Both the position numbers and the translations under genes were made by a program. Below the pieces are notes generated by a model. It saw only the letters and a list, made by a program, of their open reading frames with translations. It was not told where the DNA came from and did no database searches. Below are positions 35,513 to 45,411 of a stretch of 64,000 bases of DNA, in pieces. The stretch is from NCBI GenBank assembly GCA_964453665.1, contig CAYVQT010000003.1, positions 1 to 64,000 on the forward strand, read 5' to 3'. The DNA comes from DAOUTY01 sp964453665. Its GTDB lineage: Bacteria; Chloroflexota; Dehalococcoidia; SZUA-161. The stretch's first letter is position 1. The number at the start of each line of letters is the position of its first letter.

Positions 35513-35825
35513 ACCCTTCTTATGTAAACCGCCAGTCAGGCAAGACATCCGAAACCGTCCCTAAGATTAGCTCGTATATAGCAAACAGGGCGACGGGGAA
35601 AGGCTAGCCCTTGCCATCGCTCAGCGCCGGTTTTATTTATCGCACTATTGTGGTTCACAGGAACGACACCACCTACCCCGTGCTTTCAGGTAATGGGAGG
35701 ACTATTTACCTATCTTCAATCGCACAAACGAACCATTGTGTGTCAAGTTAATGACCTGCTAAAGTTGTTTATATTACCGGAGAGCGTTTATCGGCTTTTA
35801 CAATGAAGATAAGTTGAGGAGACAA
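35513..35825. other. Intergenic, no clear feature
   Basis: 313 bp. A stretch at about 35580-35640 is GC-rich and could fold (GGGC..GCCC), but it lacks the conserved cores of the c-di-GMP riboswitch classes I know. Ribosome site GAGGAG for the next gene is at about 35816-35821. Confidence 0.4.
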
Positions 35826-37643
35826 ATGAGGGTTAATAGTAAGACCAAAGGACAGCTACAGTTGACCGAGGAGAACTATAGAACAATCTTCGAGAATTCA
35901 GCCGTCGCCATAACTGTAACTGATGAAGATGAGAGCATAATTGCCTGGAACAAGTACGCTCAAGTTCTTCTTAAAATGAGTAAAGAGGAACTATATAAGA
36001 AACCCGTCAGCGCCCTGTATCCAGAGGCTGAGTGGAAAAGGATAAGGTCGCAGAATGTAAGACGGAAGGGAATGCAGCATCACTTCGAGACTAAGATGAT
36101 AACGGGGAGCCAGGAGATCATTGACGTCGATCTATCTTTAAGCGTGCTTAAAAGTCCAGAAGGAAAGGTTAATGGCTCGATAGGAATCATAGCAGATATC
36201 ACCGAACGCAAGAAGGCGGATAAGGCACTGCGGCAGAGCGAGGAACTGTCCAGAGGCATGATAGAGACCGCAGAAACCGGGATATATCTCTTACAGGATG
36301 GGCGCTTCCAGTTTGTCAATCGCGTTATAGAAGAGATATCTGGCTACACAAGCGATGAGTTAATAGGCACATATTCTATCGACTATATTCACCCGAAAGA
36401 CAGAGAGATGGTCAAACATAAAACGATAGAGGTTCTGAAGGGGCAGAGCAACCTGCCGTATGAGTTCAGGGCCATAAGGAAGGATTGGGAGACTGTCTGG
36501 CTGCTGGACAAGGCCACTTCTATTGAGTACCAGGGGAAGCGATCAGTGCTGGGAACGGTAATGGATATTACTGAAAGGAAGATGGCTGAGGCAGAAATTC
36601 TCGAATCCGCCAGGCAGATGGAGAACCTTTACAATATCGCCGTCACTGTGAGTCAAACTTTGAACCTAATAGAGATGCTGGAAAATGTCCTGGTAAAAGT
36701 ATTGGAACTGATGGAGATAGAGGCGGGGGGTATATTCCTGGTTAATACACAAACCGACGAGTTGTTTCTTAAAACTTATCAGGGCTTCTCAGAGGGATTT
36801 GTCCAAGATGCGAAGAGAATGAGGGTTGGCAAGGGCTTTGCGGGCCGGGTAGCTCTGACAGGCAAGCCACTCATAGTGGGAAATATGTCCGACGATGCTA
36901 GATTCGACCCTATCGTTTTAAAACGAGAAGGTTTCCAATCTCTTTCAGCCATACCGATAATGGCGAAGGAGAAGATCATGGGGGTGTTGTGTGTTTGCAG
37001 CTATGGGCCCCGAAATTACCTAGAGCGAGAGATTAAAGTTCTGGGTACGATCGCGAATCAAATAGGTGTGGCCGTCGAGAATTCACAGCTATATGAAAGG
37101 ACTGTTGAGATTGCTTTCACCGACAGCCTGACCGGTCTTTATAACCGTCGATACCTAATGGAACAGATAGAGCGAGAATTTGCACGCGCCCTGAGAAATG
37201 AGACTGCTTTCTCGGTTATAATGCTGGACCTGGACGGGCTTAAGACAGTGAACGACCGCTTTGGCCATCACGAGGGCGATGCTATCTTGAAAGAACTGGG
37301 AAGAATCATCAAAGCCGACACACGTGCTTCGGATGTCGCTGGCCGGTTGGGAGGTGACGAGTTCATGATCCTGGCTCCTGAAACGGACAGCGGTGAAACC
37401 TGCGACATCAGCGAAAGGATCAGGTCTCAGGTGGAGCAGTATCGCATTGAGATAGATGGCGAGGAAGTCAGAGCAAGTATAAGTGCCGGTGTAGCATCAT
37501 ACCCGGCTCATGCTTCTGATATCAACGAGCTTCTTCAAAAAGCTGATGAGGCGATGTATAATGCTAAAAGAGCGGGGAAAAACCGGATTTGTCTGGCATC
37601 AGCAGAACCCTTATCAGGCTCGGAAGCTAACGTCCTGACTTAA
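35826..37643 (+). CDS. PAS-PAS-GAF-GGDEF diguanylate cyclase
   Basis: 605 aa from the ATG at 35826, which has TTGAGGAGA just upstream; a TTG four codons earlier overlaps that site. PAS domains at about 15-135 and 140-260 (both ending in 'DITER'), GAF at about 275-420, GGDEF domain at about 430-595 with 'TDSLTGLYNRRYL', 'LDLDGLKTVNDRFGH' and the intact active site 'RLGGDEF'. It should make cyclic di-GMP, opposed by the HD-GYP enzyme at 26.5 kb. No RxxD inhibitory site is obvious at the usual place. No membrane helix. Confidence 0.92.
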   Translation: MRVNSKTKGQLQLTEENYRTIFENSAVAITVTDEDESIIAWNKYAQVLLKMSKEELYKKPVSALYPEAEWKRIRSQNVRRKGMQHHFETKMITGSQEIIDVDLSLSVLKSPEGKVNGSIGIIADITERKKADKALRQSEELSRGMIETAETGIYLLQDGRFQFVNRVIEEISGYTSDELIGTYSIDYIHPKDREMVKHKTIEVLKGQSNLPYEFRAIRKDWETVWLLDKATSIEYQGKRSVLGTVMDITERKMAEAEILESARQMENLYNIAVTVSQTLNLIEMLENVLVKVLELMEIEAGGIFLVNTQTDELFLKTYQGFSEGFVQDAKRMRVGKGFAGRVALTGKPLIVGNMSDDARFDPIVLKREGFQSLSAIPIMAKEKIMGVLCVCSYGPRNYLEREIKVLGTIANQIGVAVENSQLYERTVEIAFTDSLTGLYNRRYLMEQIEREFARALRNETAFSVIMLDLDGLKTVNDRFGHHEGDAILKELGRIIKADTRASDVAGRLGGDEFMILAPETDSGETCDISERIRSQVEQYRIEIDGEEVRASISAGVASYPAHASDINELLQKADEAMYNAKRAGKNRICLASAEPLSGSEANVLT

Positions 37644-37927
37644 ACACCCCCGGTCTCCTTAATAACGATTCCAACATTCCAGACGTACATGCGAGCTCCC
37701 GTGTAAAATTACCCCCATAGCAATTAAGGGAATCAACGCACCGTATAGCGGAAATACCCCGATCATCCTGCGAGCCCCAATACTATTCCTGATGAGACTA
37801 AAGTCACAGACCGGAAACAGCCCTGTTATCTAAAATATAATAGAATGATATATAATAGATCTGGCAAGGTTGCGCATAAAAATCCCCGGTCAGTTTCCTG
37901 CAATACTGAGAGACAGGTGGGGTAGTG

Positions 37928-38185
37928 ATGGGTACATCATCGAAGAAGAAAACAGGTATAGAGAGGGAGGAGCCGCCAAGCCCGATGCTCACAATAAGTG
38001 AAGCATCACGCCTGCTTAACGTGCACAGCAACACGCTTAGACGATGGGGTGCGCGGGGATTAATCAGGGAATACCGCATCGGCCCGGGCGGCCACCGGAG
38101 GTTCAAGGCAGAGGACATTGCCGCCTTGATCCTTAAACAGCCCAGATACCGTCAAGCTAAAGCAAGCAAATTGAGCCGCCACTAA
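37928..38185 (+). CDS. Small MerR/excisionase-type HTH protein
   Basis: 85 aa. 'LTISEASRLLNVHSNTLRRWGARGLI' helix-turn-helix followed by wing 'GPGGHRRFKAEDI'. The wing motif matches the larger MerR protein at 11.4-12.1 kb. There is no effector domain, so it may be a simple repressor or an architectural protein. Start at ATG 37928 after GGTGGGGT; a GTG lies one codon earlier. It precedes the flavoprotein cluster by about 400 bp on the same strand and could regulate it. Confidence 0.82.
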   Translation: MGTSSKKKTGIEREEPPSPMLTISEASRLLNVHSNTLRRWGARGLIREYRIGPGGHRRFKAEDIAALILKQPRYRQAKASKLSRH

Positions 38186-38210
38186 TTACAGTACCACCAA
38201 GAAGGCTATA

Positions 38211-38246
38211 ATTACAGGGGCACGGCATATGTCGTGCCCCTGTAAT
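38211..38246. repeat. Perfect long palindrome of the GGGGCACGG family
   Basis: ATTACAGGGGCACG - GCATATGT - CGTGCCCCTGTAAT, arms of 14 bp. It follows the MerR stop by 25 bp. Without a T-run it is probably another dispersed repeat but could act as a transcript 3' stem. Confidence 0.75.
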
Positions 38247-38582
38247 TATCAACATATAAAACAGCTAGAATCCCCCAACCCCCCTCCTTCGTCGAGAGGA
38301 TATGCTTAACCCGTCCGAGGCACCTCCTCACCGAGCCAGGTGCCTAAGTATTCATCGATACTATACCCCCCTAATGTATTGCTGCCTTTAACAATTATCG
38401 GGAAATAATGGTAAAAAAAACAGTGGCTACACCATACCTAAAACCGATTACATGACTTATCTTGTTCATCACTTAAACAATAGTTGGCTGCGAATATCTA
38501 TCATCCCCACAACATAAATCTACTAAAGCTTTAACTTATTAGTATAAGCTGGTTGAAATTCGCCATCCTAGAGGAGGGATAT

Positions 38583-40325
38583 ATGAGCAAGGAAGAAAGG
38601 TACGATATTGTAATTATAGGTGCTGGTCATAACGGCACAACCACGGCCGCGTATCTGGCTAAGTGCGGACTAAGCGTCTGCCTGCTGGAGGAGAGGCCGG
38701 AGTGCGGTGGAGCGCAGGAGACCACAGAGCCCATCGCAGGAGTGCGCATCCAGCCACACGCTATCGCCAACTACGGGGGCTCGGCCCCTGGCTGGGAGCA
38801 GCTAGAGATGTGGAAGTATGGCTTCCGCATGGACTGGAAAGCCGGTGCGTATGTACCGCTGGACCTGAACAGATATATGCTTACCACCGACGGTCTATCG
38901 AAGGTGACCGATGTCGATAAAATGGGATGGGGCAAGATCTGCGGCATGCTGACCGACCCCCCGTACTTCAAGGACCTGATGCGAGCCACCTTCTGGTGCC
39001 CGCCGCATCCTCCCGAGGTTGAGCTGAACGAGCACACCATCCCGTTTATGCAGGTGTACAAGGAGCACCAGCCGGACATGTGGACCAAGGAACTGCTCGA
39101 GATGACGATGTTCGACCTCATGGACGAGCACCTGGAGACCGAGCCATTCAAGGTAAACCAGGCGTACATAGCCCTGGTATCAGGAGCGCATGGTCACATG
39201 GAGGGGGGAGCCATCCCCGCCCTGTGCAGCGTGGCAACCGTCCTTCCACCTGCCGTCGCCAATCCCGTGGCCCCGCGCGGCAATATCCACGGCTACTATC
39301 ATGCCCTTCTGCGCTGCGCCATAGCTCATGGCACAATAGTGCGGACATGCTGCCCCGTGGAGGAGATCATCATCGAGCACGGTCGGGCAATCGGGGTACG
39401 GCTGAGGGACGATGCCACCCAGGGCCCGAAGAAAATCTGGGCGGACAAGGCTGTGATAAGCGCCGTTCACATCAAGCCGACCTTCCTCGACATGATCGGG
39501 CCGAGACATCTCGACAAGGGCTTCCTGCAGAGGATTAAGGACCTCAGCCTCAAGGGAGGAAGTCTCTACATGGCCCATTTCCTTACCCGTGAACGGTTAC
39601 ACGTCCGTCCCAAGTTCCAGAAGGACGACTATAAGTATGAGGATTACAGTTCTTTCACAGGTCCTTTCTACCCCATGGACTCGCGAGAACTTTACTTCGA
39701 GCATGTGACAGATGTGCTCGGACACCAGCACAGCCTCGCTATCCCTCCGGAGAGGGCGATGTACGGCATGGTTGCCAGCGAGACCTACGCTGAGTGTCAT
39801 CCCCAGTGTACACGCCCCGGCTACCATATCAACGGGCCTTTGTTCATGCTGGTCCCGACACCTCAGTATAATGTCGACGGAGTCGAGGCTATGGAGGACA
39901 AGGCCAAGTGGGACGAATATATGCGAGTCGCGCTCAGTCAGGTAGTCGATAACCTCGAGTCTGATAACCTCGTCCAGATCTTCTCAGACGGTCCGTGGGA
40001 CCAGGAGTTCCGCAACACCGGAATGATGGGCGGCTCATGGTACGGAATTCGTTGTGACAGGGACGAGTGGTGGAACGAGCGTCCGCTGCCCGAACTGGCA
40101 CGCTACCGGGTGCCGGACATCGAGGGCCTTTATCTATCTCACCAGTCATCGGCGCACCCCGGAGGACTGTGCCTGATGGCTGTCGGCTACAACCTGATGC
40201 ACATCCTCATCGAGGATGGTATCGCTGAGCCCGGCGACTGGTGGTACGCATCGCCCTGGTATATTCCGCAAGAGGGCAAGATATCAGCGATACCGCGCCG
40301 CCCGTCATCAGTAGCAACTCGCTAA
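38583..40325 (+). CDS. CrtI-like FAD oxidoreductase, type A copy 1
   Basis: 580 aa from the ATG at 38583 (GAGGAGGGAT upstream). FAD fold 'YDIVIIGAGHNGTTTAAYLAKCG..VCLLEERPECGG' at the N terminus and a C-terminal 'GLYLSHQSSAHPGGLCLMAVGYNLMHILIEDG' that closes the FAD site, the arrangement of phytoene-desaturase-type enzymes. Long inserts differ from carotenoid desaturases, so the substrate is probably another hydrophobic polyene or alicyclic compound. Copy 2 at 43,694 aligns along its whole length. The next gene is a type B partner after 20 bp. Confidence 0.82.
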   Translation: MSKEERYDIVIIGAGHNGTTTAAYLAKCGLSVCLLEERPECGGAQETTEPIAGVRIQPHAIANYGGSAPGWEQLEMWKYGFRMDWKAGAYVPLDLNRYMLTTDGLSKVTDVDKMGWGKICGMLTDPPYFKDLMRATFWCPPHPPEVELNEHTIPFMQVYKEHQPDMWTKELLEMTMFDLMDEHLETEPFKVNQAYIALVSGAHGHMEGGAIPALCSVATVLPPAVANPVAPRGNIHGYYHALLRCAIAHGTIVRTCCPVEEIIIEHGRAIGVRLRDDATQGPKKIWADKAVISAVHIKPTFLDMIGPRHLDKGFLQRIKDLSLKGGSLYMAHFLTRERLHVRPKFQKDDYKYEDYSSFTGPFYPMDSRELYFEHVTDVLGHQHSLAIPPERAMYGMVASETYAECHPQCTRPGYHINGPLFMLVPTPQYNVDGVEAMEDKAKWDEYMRVALSQVVDNLESDNLVQIFSDGPWDQEFRNTGMMGGSWYGIRCDRDEWWNERPLPELARYRVPDIEGLYLSHQSSAHPGGLCLMAVGYNLMHILIEDGIAEPGDWWYASPWYIPQEGKISAIPRRPSSVATR

Positions 40326-40345
40326 GGTTAACAAGGAGGAAAGAT

Positions 40346-42010
40346 ATGCAGAAAAGAGAACTGACCGGCCAGCCACACCCACAGTGTTTCTTCTCTGAGT
40401 TCCCCGCTGAAAGCGACTGGGATGCTGTTATCATCGGGGCCGGACCCAATGGGCTTATGACAGCAGCCTATCTCGCCCGTGCGGGACTAAAGGTTGCTCT
40501 GGTTGAGCGTCGCTACGAGGTCGGTGGTGGGCTCGCTACCGAGGAGGTCCTCTTCCCAGGCTACTACTCAAATATACATGCCATCTACCACCTGATGGTT
40601 GACTACATGCCCGTGGTCAAGGACTTCGAACTTGACCGTCATGGTCTTGTATGGATAAAGCCCAACCTCCAGACCGCCATGGCCTTCGAGGACGGCGGCT
40701 CGCTGTTGCTGACACGCATGATCGAAGACACCGCCGATTCCTTCCACAAGTTCTCACATAAAGACGCCGTAGCCTTTGGCAAGCTGATGAGGAACTGGCG
40801 CCGCATAGTGAGCGAGATACTGGCTCCAGCTACATATATACCTGCCATGTCTCCCATAGACATCAGTGTCGCCATGCAGCGCACCGACATCGGCAACGAG
40901 ATGCTCGAGCTTGTAGAGCAAAGTCCGCTGGAGGTCATCAATAAAAACTTCGAGAATGACCGGATAAGGGCTCTTCTGCTGTACGTCAGCTGCATGTGGG
41001 GGCTGGACCCCAGGGAAACAGGGATAGGTTTCTACGTGCCCCTCCTTCTCGACCGCGGAATGAACAAGTGCTACCTCCACGGCGGCTCACACAAGCTGGC
41101 AGGTGCCCTGTCACGCGAGATCGTCCGGGCTGGCGGCACCATCCTGGAATCTTCCGATGTCATCAAGATCAATATGAACGACGGCCATGTCTCCGGCATT
41201 GAACTTATGGAGGGCCGAACCCTCAATAGCGAAGTCGTTATATCCAGTCTGGACCCTCATACCACATTCTTCGACCTTATCGGCAAAGAGAAAGTGCCGG
41301 CAGACCTCAAAGATTCTGTCGAAGGCTGGAAGTATGATAAATGGAGCTACAACACCCTGCATGTCCTATCGGAGGAGGCGCCCCACTACGCCTGCGGCGA
41401 CTCCTGGGTCGATGAGTCGTTCATGACCATCATCGGCTTTGAGAGCACCGACCAGCTCCTCGATCACTGGGATAACGTAGTTGCGGGCAAGGTCGATGAG
41501 AAAAGCCTGGGCGGACATTGCACCTGCGAGAGCTTCTTCGATTCGCACCTAATTCGCAGGCCGGGCAAACACGTCTCCTTCTTCCAGATGCACGCCCCGT
41601 ACGACATTGAGGGCGGCTGGGATAAACGCGGCCCTGAAATAAAGAAGGCAATCTTAGCTAAATGGCAGAGGTTGGCCCCCAACATGAAACGGGAGAACAT
41701 TGCCATGGCCGTCCAGGAGACCCCGGTGGACATTGAGATACGTTTCCCGAATATGCGACGCGGCTCAATCAAGCACGGGGACTACAAGCCGGTCCAGTTA
41801 GGTTGCTTCCGCCCCAATCAGGAATGCTCTGATCACAATACCCCCATTCAGGGTCTCTACCTTTGCGGTGCTTCCACCTATCCGGGAGGCCTTGTACTGG
41901 GAGGGCCGGGCTACCTCGCCGCCAACAAGGTAGCCGAGGACCTCGGTGTCACCAAATGGTGGAAACCCACAAAGGAGATGGAGCAGTACATAAAGACGTA
42001 CCTCGAGTAG
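40346..42010 (+). CDS. CrtI-like FAD oxidoreductase, type B copy 1
   Basis: 554 aa from the ATG at 40346 (AAGGAGGAA). N-terminal 'WDAVIIGAGPNGLMTAAYLARAGLKVALVERRYEVGGG' and C-terminal 'GLYLCGASTYPGGLVLGGPGYLAANKVAEDL' form the FAD-binding halves. The end 'KWWKPTKEMEQYIKTYLE' is repeated almost exactly in copy 2 at 45,412, which is the closer relative. Type A and type B share only the general fold, so a heterodimer or two consecutive oxidations is plausible. The longest open frame begins inside the type A gene and is an artefact. Confidence 0.82.
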   Translation: MQKRELTGQPHPQCFFSEFPAESDWDAVIIGAGPNGLMTAAYLARAGLKVALVERRYEVGGGLATEEVLFPGYYSNIHAIYHLMVDYMPVVKDFELDRHGLVWIKPNLQTAMAFEDGGSLLLTRMIEDTADSFHKFSHKDAVAFGKLMRNWRRIVSEILAPATYIPAMSPIDISVAMQRTDIGNEMLELVEQSPLEVINKNFENDRIRALLLYVSCMWGLDPRETGIGFYVPLLLDRGMNKCYLHGGSHKLAGALSREIVRAGGTILESSDVIKINMNDGHVSGIELMEGRTLNSEVVISSLDPHTTFFDLIGKEKVPADLKDSVEGWKYDKWSYNTLHVLSEEAPHYACGDSWVDESFMTIIGFESTDQLLDHWDNVVAGKVDEKSLGGHCTCESFFDSHLIRRPGKHVSFFQMHAPYDIEGGWDKRGPEIKKAILAKWQRLAPNMKRENIAMAVQETPVDIEIRFPNMRRGSIKHGDYKPVQLGCFRPNQECSDHNTPIQGLYLCGASTYPGGLVLGGPGYLAANKVAEDLGVTKWWKPTKEMEQYIKTYLE

Positions 42011-42133
42011 GCATTCCGTCAATGGGGGAGCGTCGTTTCCACTCGCGCCTGGATCTCAGTAGCGCTACGATTCGACAACGCTTACTATGAGAGGCAATCA
42101 GGCTTCCTCGACCAATCGAAGGATAAGACAGAC

Positions 42134-42868
42134 ATGAAGGTTCTAGCATTCAACGGAAGTCCGAGGAAAGACAGTGGCATCACCGGTAGGGTTCTGACAT
42201 ACTTCCTGGAGGGGGTACGACAGGGAGGGGCTGATGTTGAGCTTATCTGTCTTGCGGATAAGAAGATCGGCTACTGCAGGGGTTGCCTGGAGATTTGTCT
42301 GATGCAGACGCCCGGTGTGTGCTGTCAAAAGGACGATATGGCCGACATCCTGATTGAGCTGAGAGAAGCGGACATGGTGGTGTACGCGACGCCGGTTTAT
42401 ATCGACGGGATGACGGCCCAGATGAAAACCCTGTTAGACCGATCAGTGGCTACGTTGCAGGGGTTTCTTGAGATACGAGACGGGCATTTGAGGCACCCGA
42501 CCTGGGACCACAAGCGGAGCAAGATGGTGGTGGTTTCCACCTGTGGCCTCAGCGAGATGGATAATTTCGATCCTCTGCTGGCGCACTTTAAGATAGCGGC
42601 AAGGCAGCTAGATATGGAGTACATAGGCGCGCTACTTCGACCTGCCGGTATGGTCCTAGACACTGTGGCTCAATCTCAGCCGGAAAAGACCGAGTCGATT
42701 TATGAAGCAATGCGGAGGGCGGGATATGAGGTTGTGGCCCATGGCAAGATGTCGCCCCAAACACTGGAGACCGCCGCTCAAGAGATAATCTCCCCGAAAG
42801 AGTACGTGGAGTTTGCAAATCCAGCGATACAAATGGCGATGGACCTGGCAAAGCAAGCGTCCCAATAG
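42134..42868 (+). CDS. Iron-sulfur flavoprotein-like NADPH:FMN oxidoreductase
   Basis: 244 aa. Flavodoxin-like fold: 'MKVLAFNGSPRKDSGITGRVLTYFLEG' is the phosphate loop of NADPH-dependent FMN reductases. 'GYCRGCLEICLMQTPGVC' gives C-x2-C-x3-C-x7-C, the cluster motif of iron-sulfur flavoproteins; the spacing is close to but not identical with the classic one. 'YATPVYIDGMTAQMKTLLDR' is the FMN isoalloxazine loop. It could carry electrons to or from the flanking FAD enzymes. Weak ribosome site. Confidence 0.85.
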   Translation: MKVLAFNGSPRKDSGITGRVLTYFLEGVRQGGADVELICLADKKIGYCRGCLEICLMQTPGVCCQKDDMADILIELREADMVVYATPVYIDGMTAQMKTLLDRSVATLQGFLEIRDGHLRHPTWDHKRSKMVVVSTCGLSEMDNFDPLLAHFKIAARQLDMEYIGALLRPAGMVLDTVAQSQPEKTESIYEAMRRAGYEVVAHGKMSPQTLETAAQEIISPKEYVEFANPAIQMAMDLAKQASQ

Positions 42869-42956
42869 GAGCATGCCCACACTGCTGCGGTGGATGACCA
42901 CACCCGGTTATTGCATCACCCTATAGAACAGCTGTATAAATACAAAGGAAGAGCCT

Positions 42957-43424
42957 ATGAATAAGAAGGAACTCGAGCAGACGATTATAGAACATCTCAA
43001 GAAGCATAACGGCGGTACGCTAGCTACCGTTAGGGAAGATGGAACCCCGCAGGCCAGCGGCATAACCTACGTCAACGACGGCCTTACCATCTACTTCGCC
43101 ATGGACCCGGAGAGCTACAAGAAGAAAAATATAGACCGCAATCCTGACGTAGGTTTGGCCATCTTTAAAGACTACTATCGTTGGGACAAAGCCAAGGCAG
43201 TGCAGCTAGGTGGTAAGTGCGAAATAGTAACCGAAAAGGCTGAAATTGCCAAGATTGAAACACTAATAGTTGAGAAATTCCCCTGGGTAGTAGGCTACGC
43301 AGGGGCAATGGAATGGGCCGCTAAGGTAGGACCCGTGCCCTACTATAAAATAACCCCCAAGACAATTGCATACCTGGACTATGGCAAGTTCGGCTTCAAC
43401 CAGTACAAGGTCCTCGAATGCTAG
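42957..43424 (+). CDS. Split-barrel flavin/F420-binding protein (PNPOx-like)
   Basis: 155 aa. 'GTLATVREDGTPQASGITYVNDGLTIYFAMDPESYKKKNIDRNPDVGLAIF' is the FMN-binding split barrel of pyridoxamine-phosphate-oxidase-like proteins; which flavin (FMN, FAD, F420) cannot be told. 'KAVQLGGKCEIVTEKAEI' follows as usual. AAGGAAGAG precedes ATG. It lies between the two A-B pairs, so it may reduce or supply a cofactor for them, or be a general nitro/quinone reductase. Confidence 0.82.
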   Translation: MNKKELEQTIIEHLKKHNGGTLATVREDGTPQASGITYVNDGLTIYFAMDPESYKKKNIDRNPDVGLAIFKDYYRWDKAKAVQLGGKCEIVTEKAEIAKIETLIVEKFPWVVGYAGAMEWAAKVGPVPYYKITPKTIAYLDYGKFGFNQYKVLEC

Positions 43425-43604
43425 GGAATACAACTCATTGTCCCATAGCACAAGGAACATATCATTTTCTGCTATACTCGCGAGTAACATAATTCAAACC
43501 CTGTGCTGCTTGCAGTGCCATCCCTATACATATAGTGCTGACCCTGAAGACCGTAAGGAAATTCAGAGAAGGACAAACAGGTAGAATCACCATATTCATT
43601 GCAG

Positions 43605-43636
43605 GCCATTATACGTATTCTTTAGCGTATAATGGC
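43605..43636. promoter_or_regulatory. 11-bp perfect inverted repeat upstream of type A copy 2
   Basis: GCCATTATACG - TATTCTTTAG - CGTATAATGGC. AT-rich and unlike the dispersed GC-rich palindromes. It ends 57 bp before the gene start and contains a TATAAT in its right arm. A regulator site or a transcript end for the split-barrel gene are both possible. Confidence 0.45.
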
Positions 43637-43664
43637 TTAGTGCAGCTATAAACCCTTGTATAAT
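43636..43664 (+). promoter_or_regulatory. Candidate promoter of the second A-B pair
   Basis: TATAAT at 43659-43664; a weak -35-like hexamer lies 16-17 bp upstream (about 43636-43642). The inverted repeat 43605-43636 abuts it. Predicted start about 25 bp before the ATG, leaving a short leader with AAAGGAGG. Confidence 0.35.
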
Positions 43665-43693
43665 GTGCTCACAATGACCGAAAGGAGGCACGT

Positions 43694-45394
43694 ATGATAA
43701 AAGAGGAGAGGTATGATTTCGTTATCGTAGGAGGCGGGCCCAATGGCGTAGCGCTTGCGGCATATCTGGGCAAGTGCGGAGCCAGCGTATGCGTGCTGGA
43801 GGAGAGGCCGGAGGCCGGAGGGGCCTGTGAAAACACAGAGCCCATCCCCGGCGTCCGCATCACTCCTCACGCCATGTACATGTACGCCGGGCCGGCCCCG
43901 GGATTTGAGCAGCTGGAGCTGCATAAGTATGGTTTTCGCATGGACTGGAGCCCTCAATCGGAGAACCTCGCGGACCAGCAGTCCAGAGGCATAGCCGTCA
44001 CCGACGGTCTGTCACCAATCAGCGACAAGGACGCGATGAGCTGGGCCAAACTAAGCGGCATGCTTGGACAGCCCCCATTTATCAAAGAGCTTCTGCGCTC
44101 TATATTCTGGTGCCCACCCCACCCCCCGGAGATAGAGGTAACGGCTGATAATATCCCTTATATGCAGGTGTACAAACAGCGTCAGCCGGATGTCTGGACC
44201 GAAGAACTACTCGATATGACCATGTTCGACCTAATGGACGAGTATATAGATAGCGAGCCCTTTAAGGTAATGCACGCTATGGTAGCCTGGTACTCGGGAG
44301 CCGCCGGCCACTGGGAAGGGGTTGCCATCCCGGCTCTCGGCTGTGACATAACACTTACCATATATGGAGGAATTAGCGTTCCTCGCGGCGGCATGCACGG
44401 CTATTTCCACTCCATGATACGCTGCGCTATAGCCCAGGGGGCAGTCGTACGCACTTGTTGCCCGGTAGATGAGATAATTGTGCAGGACGGGCGCGCCGTC
44501 GGAGTCCGGTTAAGAGAGACAGCCACTACCGATGAGAAGAAGATCTGGGCCAACAAGGCGGTGGTCAGCGACATCGATGTTAAACAGACCTTCCTCAAAC
44601 TTATCGGGCCCAGGCATCTGGGCTCCAGTTTCTTAAGAAAGGTGGAGGACATCAGCATTAAAGGGGGAAGCATCTGGGTATCCCACCTTCTTACCCGTGA
44701 GCGCCTTCGCCTCCGCCCAAAATTCCAGCATGAATTAACCCCCGACGTTGCACTCGGGCCCTACCCGTGTGACTCACGCGAGATTTACTATGAGCACGTA
44801 GCGGATGTGGACGGCAGGAGAGGCAAGCCCACCATGCCACCGGAAAGGTTGATGTGGCTTTCTACACCCAGCGACAGGTTCAACGCAACAGACCGGCAGT
44901 GCACAATTCCGGGTCACTACCTTGAATCTCCTTTTTACACTTATGTCCCCCCACCGGAGTATGTGGTAGACGGGCCGGATGCCCTGGACACCATTAAGGA
45001 GGACATCAACGCCTATCTGCGCGATGCATTCAGACAGACGATCGAGAACCTGGACGACGATAACCTGGTCCACCACTGGGCAAACACGCCTTATGAGTCC
45101 GAGTTCCGTAACACCGGCCTTATTGGCGGCACCTGGTGCGGTACCCGCCATTGCGACGACCAGTGGGGTGAGAGACGTCCCATACCGGAACTGGCCCGCT
45201 ACCGTACCCCTGTCGAGGGGCTTTACCTCTGCAACCAGACATCCTGTCATCCCGGAGGTCTGGCCCTGATGGCCATCCCTTACAATCTAATGCACATCCT
45301 GATCGAGGATGGCCTCGTTGAGCCCGGCGATTGGTGGTACCCGTCCCCGTGGTACATACCGCAGCAAGACAAGATATCGGCGATACCACGCTGA
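43694..45394 (+). CDS. CrtI-like FAD oxidoreductase, type A copy 2
   Basis: 566 aa. 'YDFVIVGGGPNGVALAAYLGKCGASVCVLEERPEAGG' opens and 'GLYLCNQTSCHPGGLALMAIPYNLMHILIEDG' closes the FAD site. It aligns with copy 1 end to end, including 'FWCPPHPPE', 'CCPV(E/D)EII', 'LTRERL' and the 'EPGDWWY' tail. AAAGGAGG supports the ATG at 43694. The type B partner starts 17 bp after the stop, the same layout as the first pair, so the pair was duplicated as a unit or each member diverged after a joint duplication. Confidence 0.82.
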   Translation: MIKEERYDFVIVGGGPNGVALAAYLGKCGASVCVLEERPEAGGACENTEPIPGVRITPHAMYMYAGPAPGFEQLELHKYGFRMDWSPQSENLADQQSRGIAVTDGLSPISDKDAMSWAKLSGMLGQPPFIKELLRSIFWCPPHPPEIEVTADNIPYMQVYKQRQPDVWTEELLDMTMFDLMDEYIDSEPFKVMHAMVAWYSGAAGHWEGVAIPALGCDITLTIYGGISVPRGGMHGYFHSMIRCAIAQGAVVRTCCPVDEIIVQDGRAVGVRLRETATTDEKKIWANKAVVSDIDVKQTFLKLIGPRHLGSSFLRKVEDISIKGGSIWVSHLLTRERLRLRPKFQHELTPDVALGPYPCDSREIYYEHVADVDGRRGKPTMPPERLMWLSTPSDRFNATDRQCTIPGHYLESPFYTYVPPPEYVVDGPDALDTIKEDINAYLRDAFRQTIENLDDDNLVHHWANTPYESEFRNTGLIGGTWCGTRHCDDQWGERRPIPELARYRTPVEGLYLCNQTSCHPGGLALMAIPYNLMHILIEDGLVEPGDWWYPSPWYIPQQDKISAIPR

Positions 45395-45411
45395 GAAGGA
45401 GGACAAATACT

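Noticed and set aside
35580..35640. Possible c-di-GMP riboswitch upstream of the diguanylate cyclase
   Set aside because: Foldable GC-rich stretch, but the conserved GEMM-I and class II cores are not recognisable.
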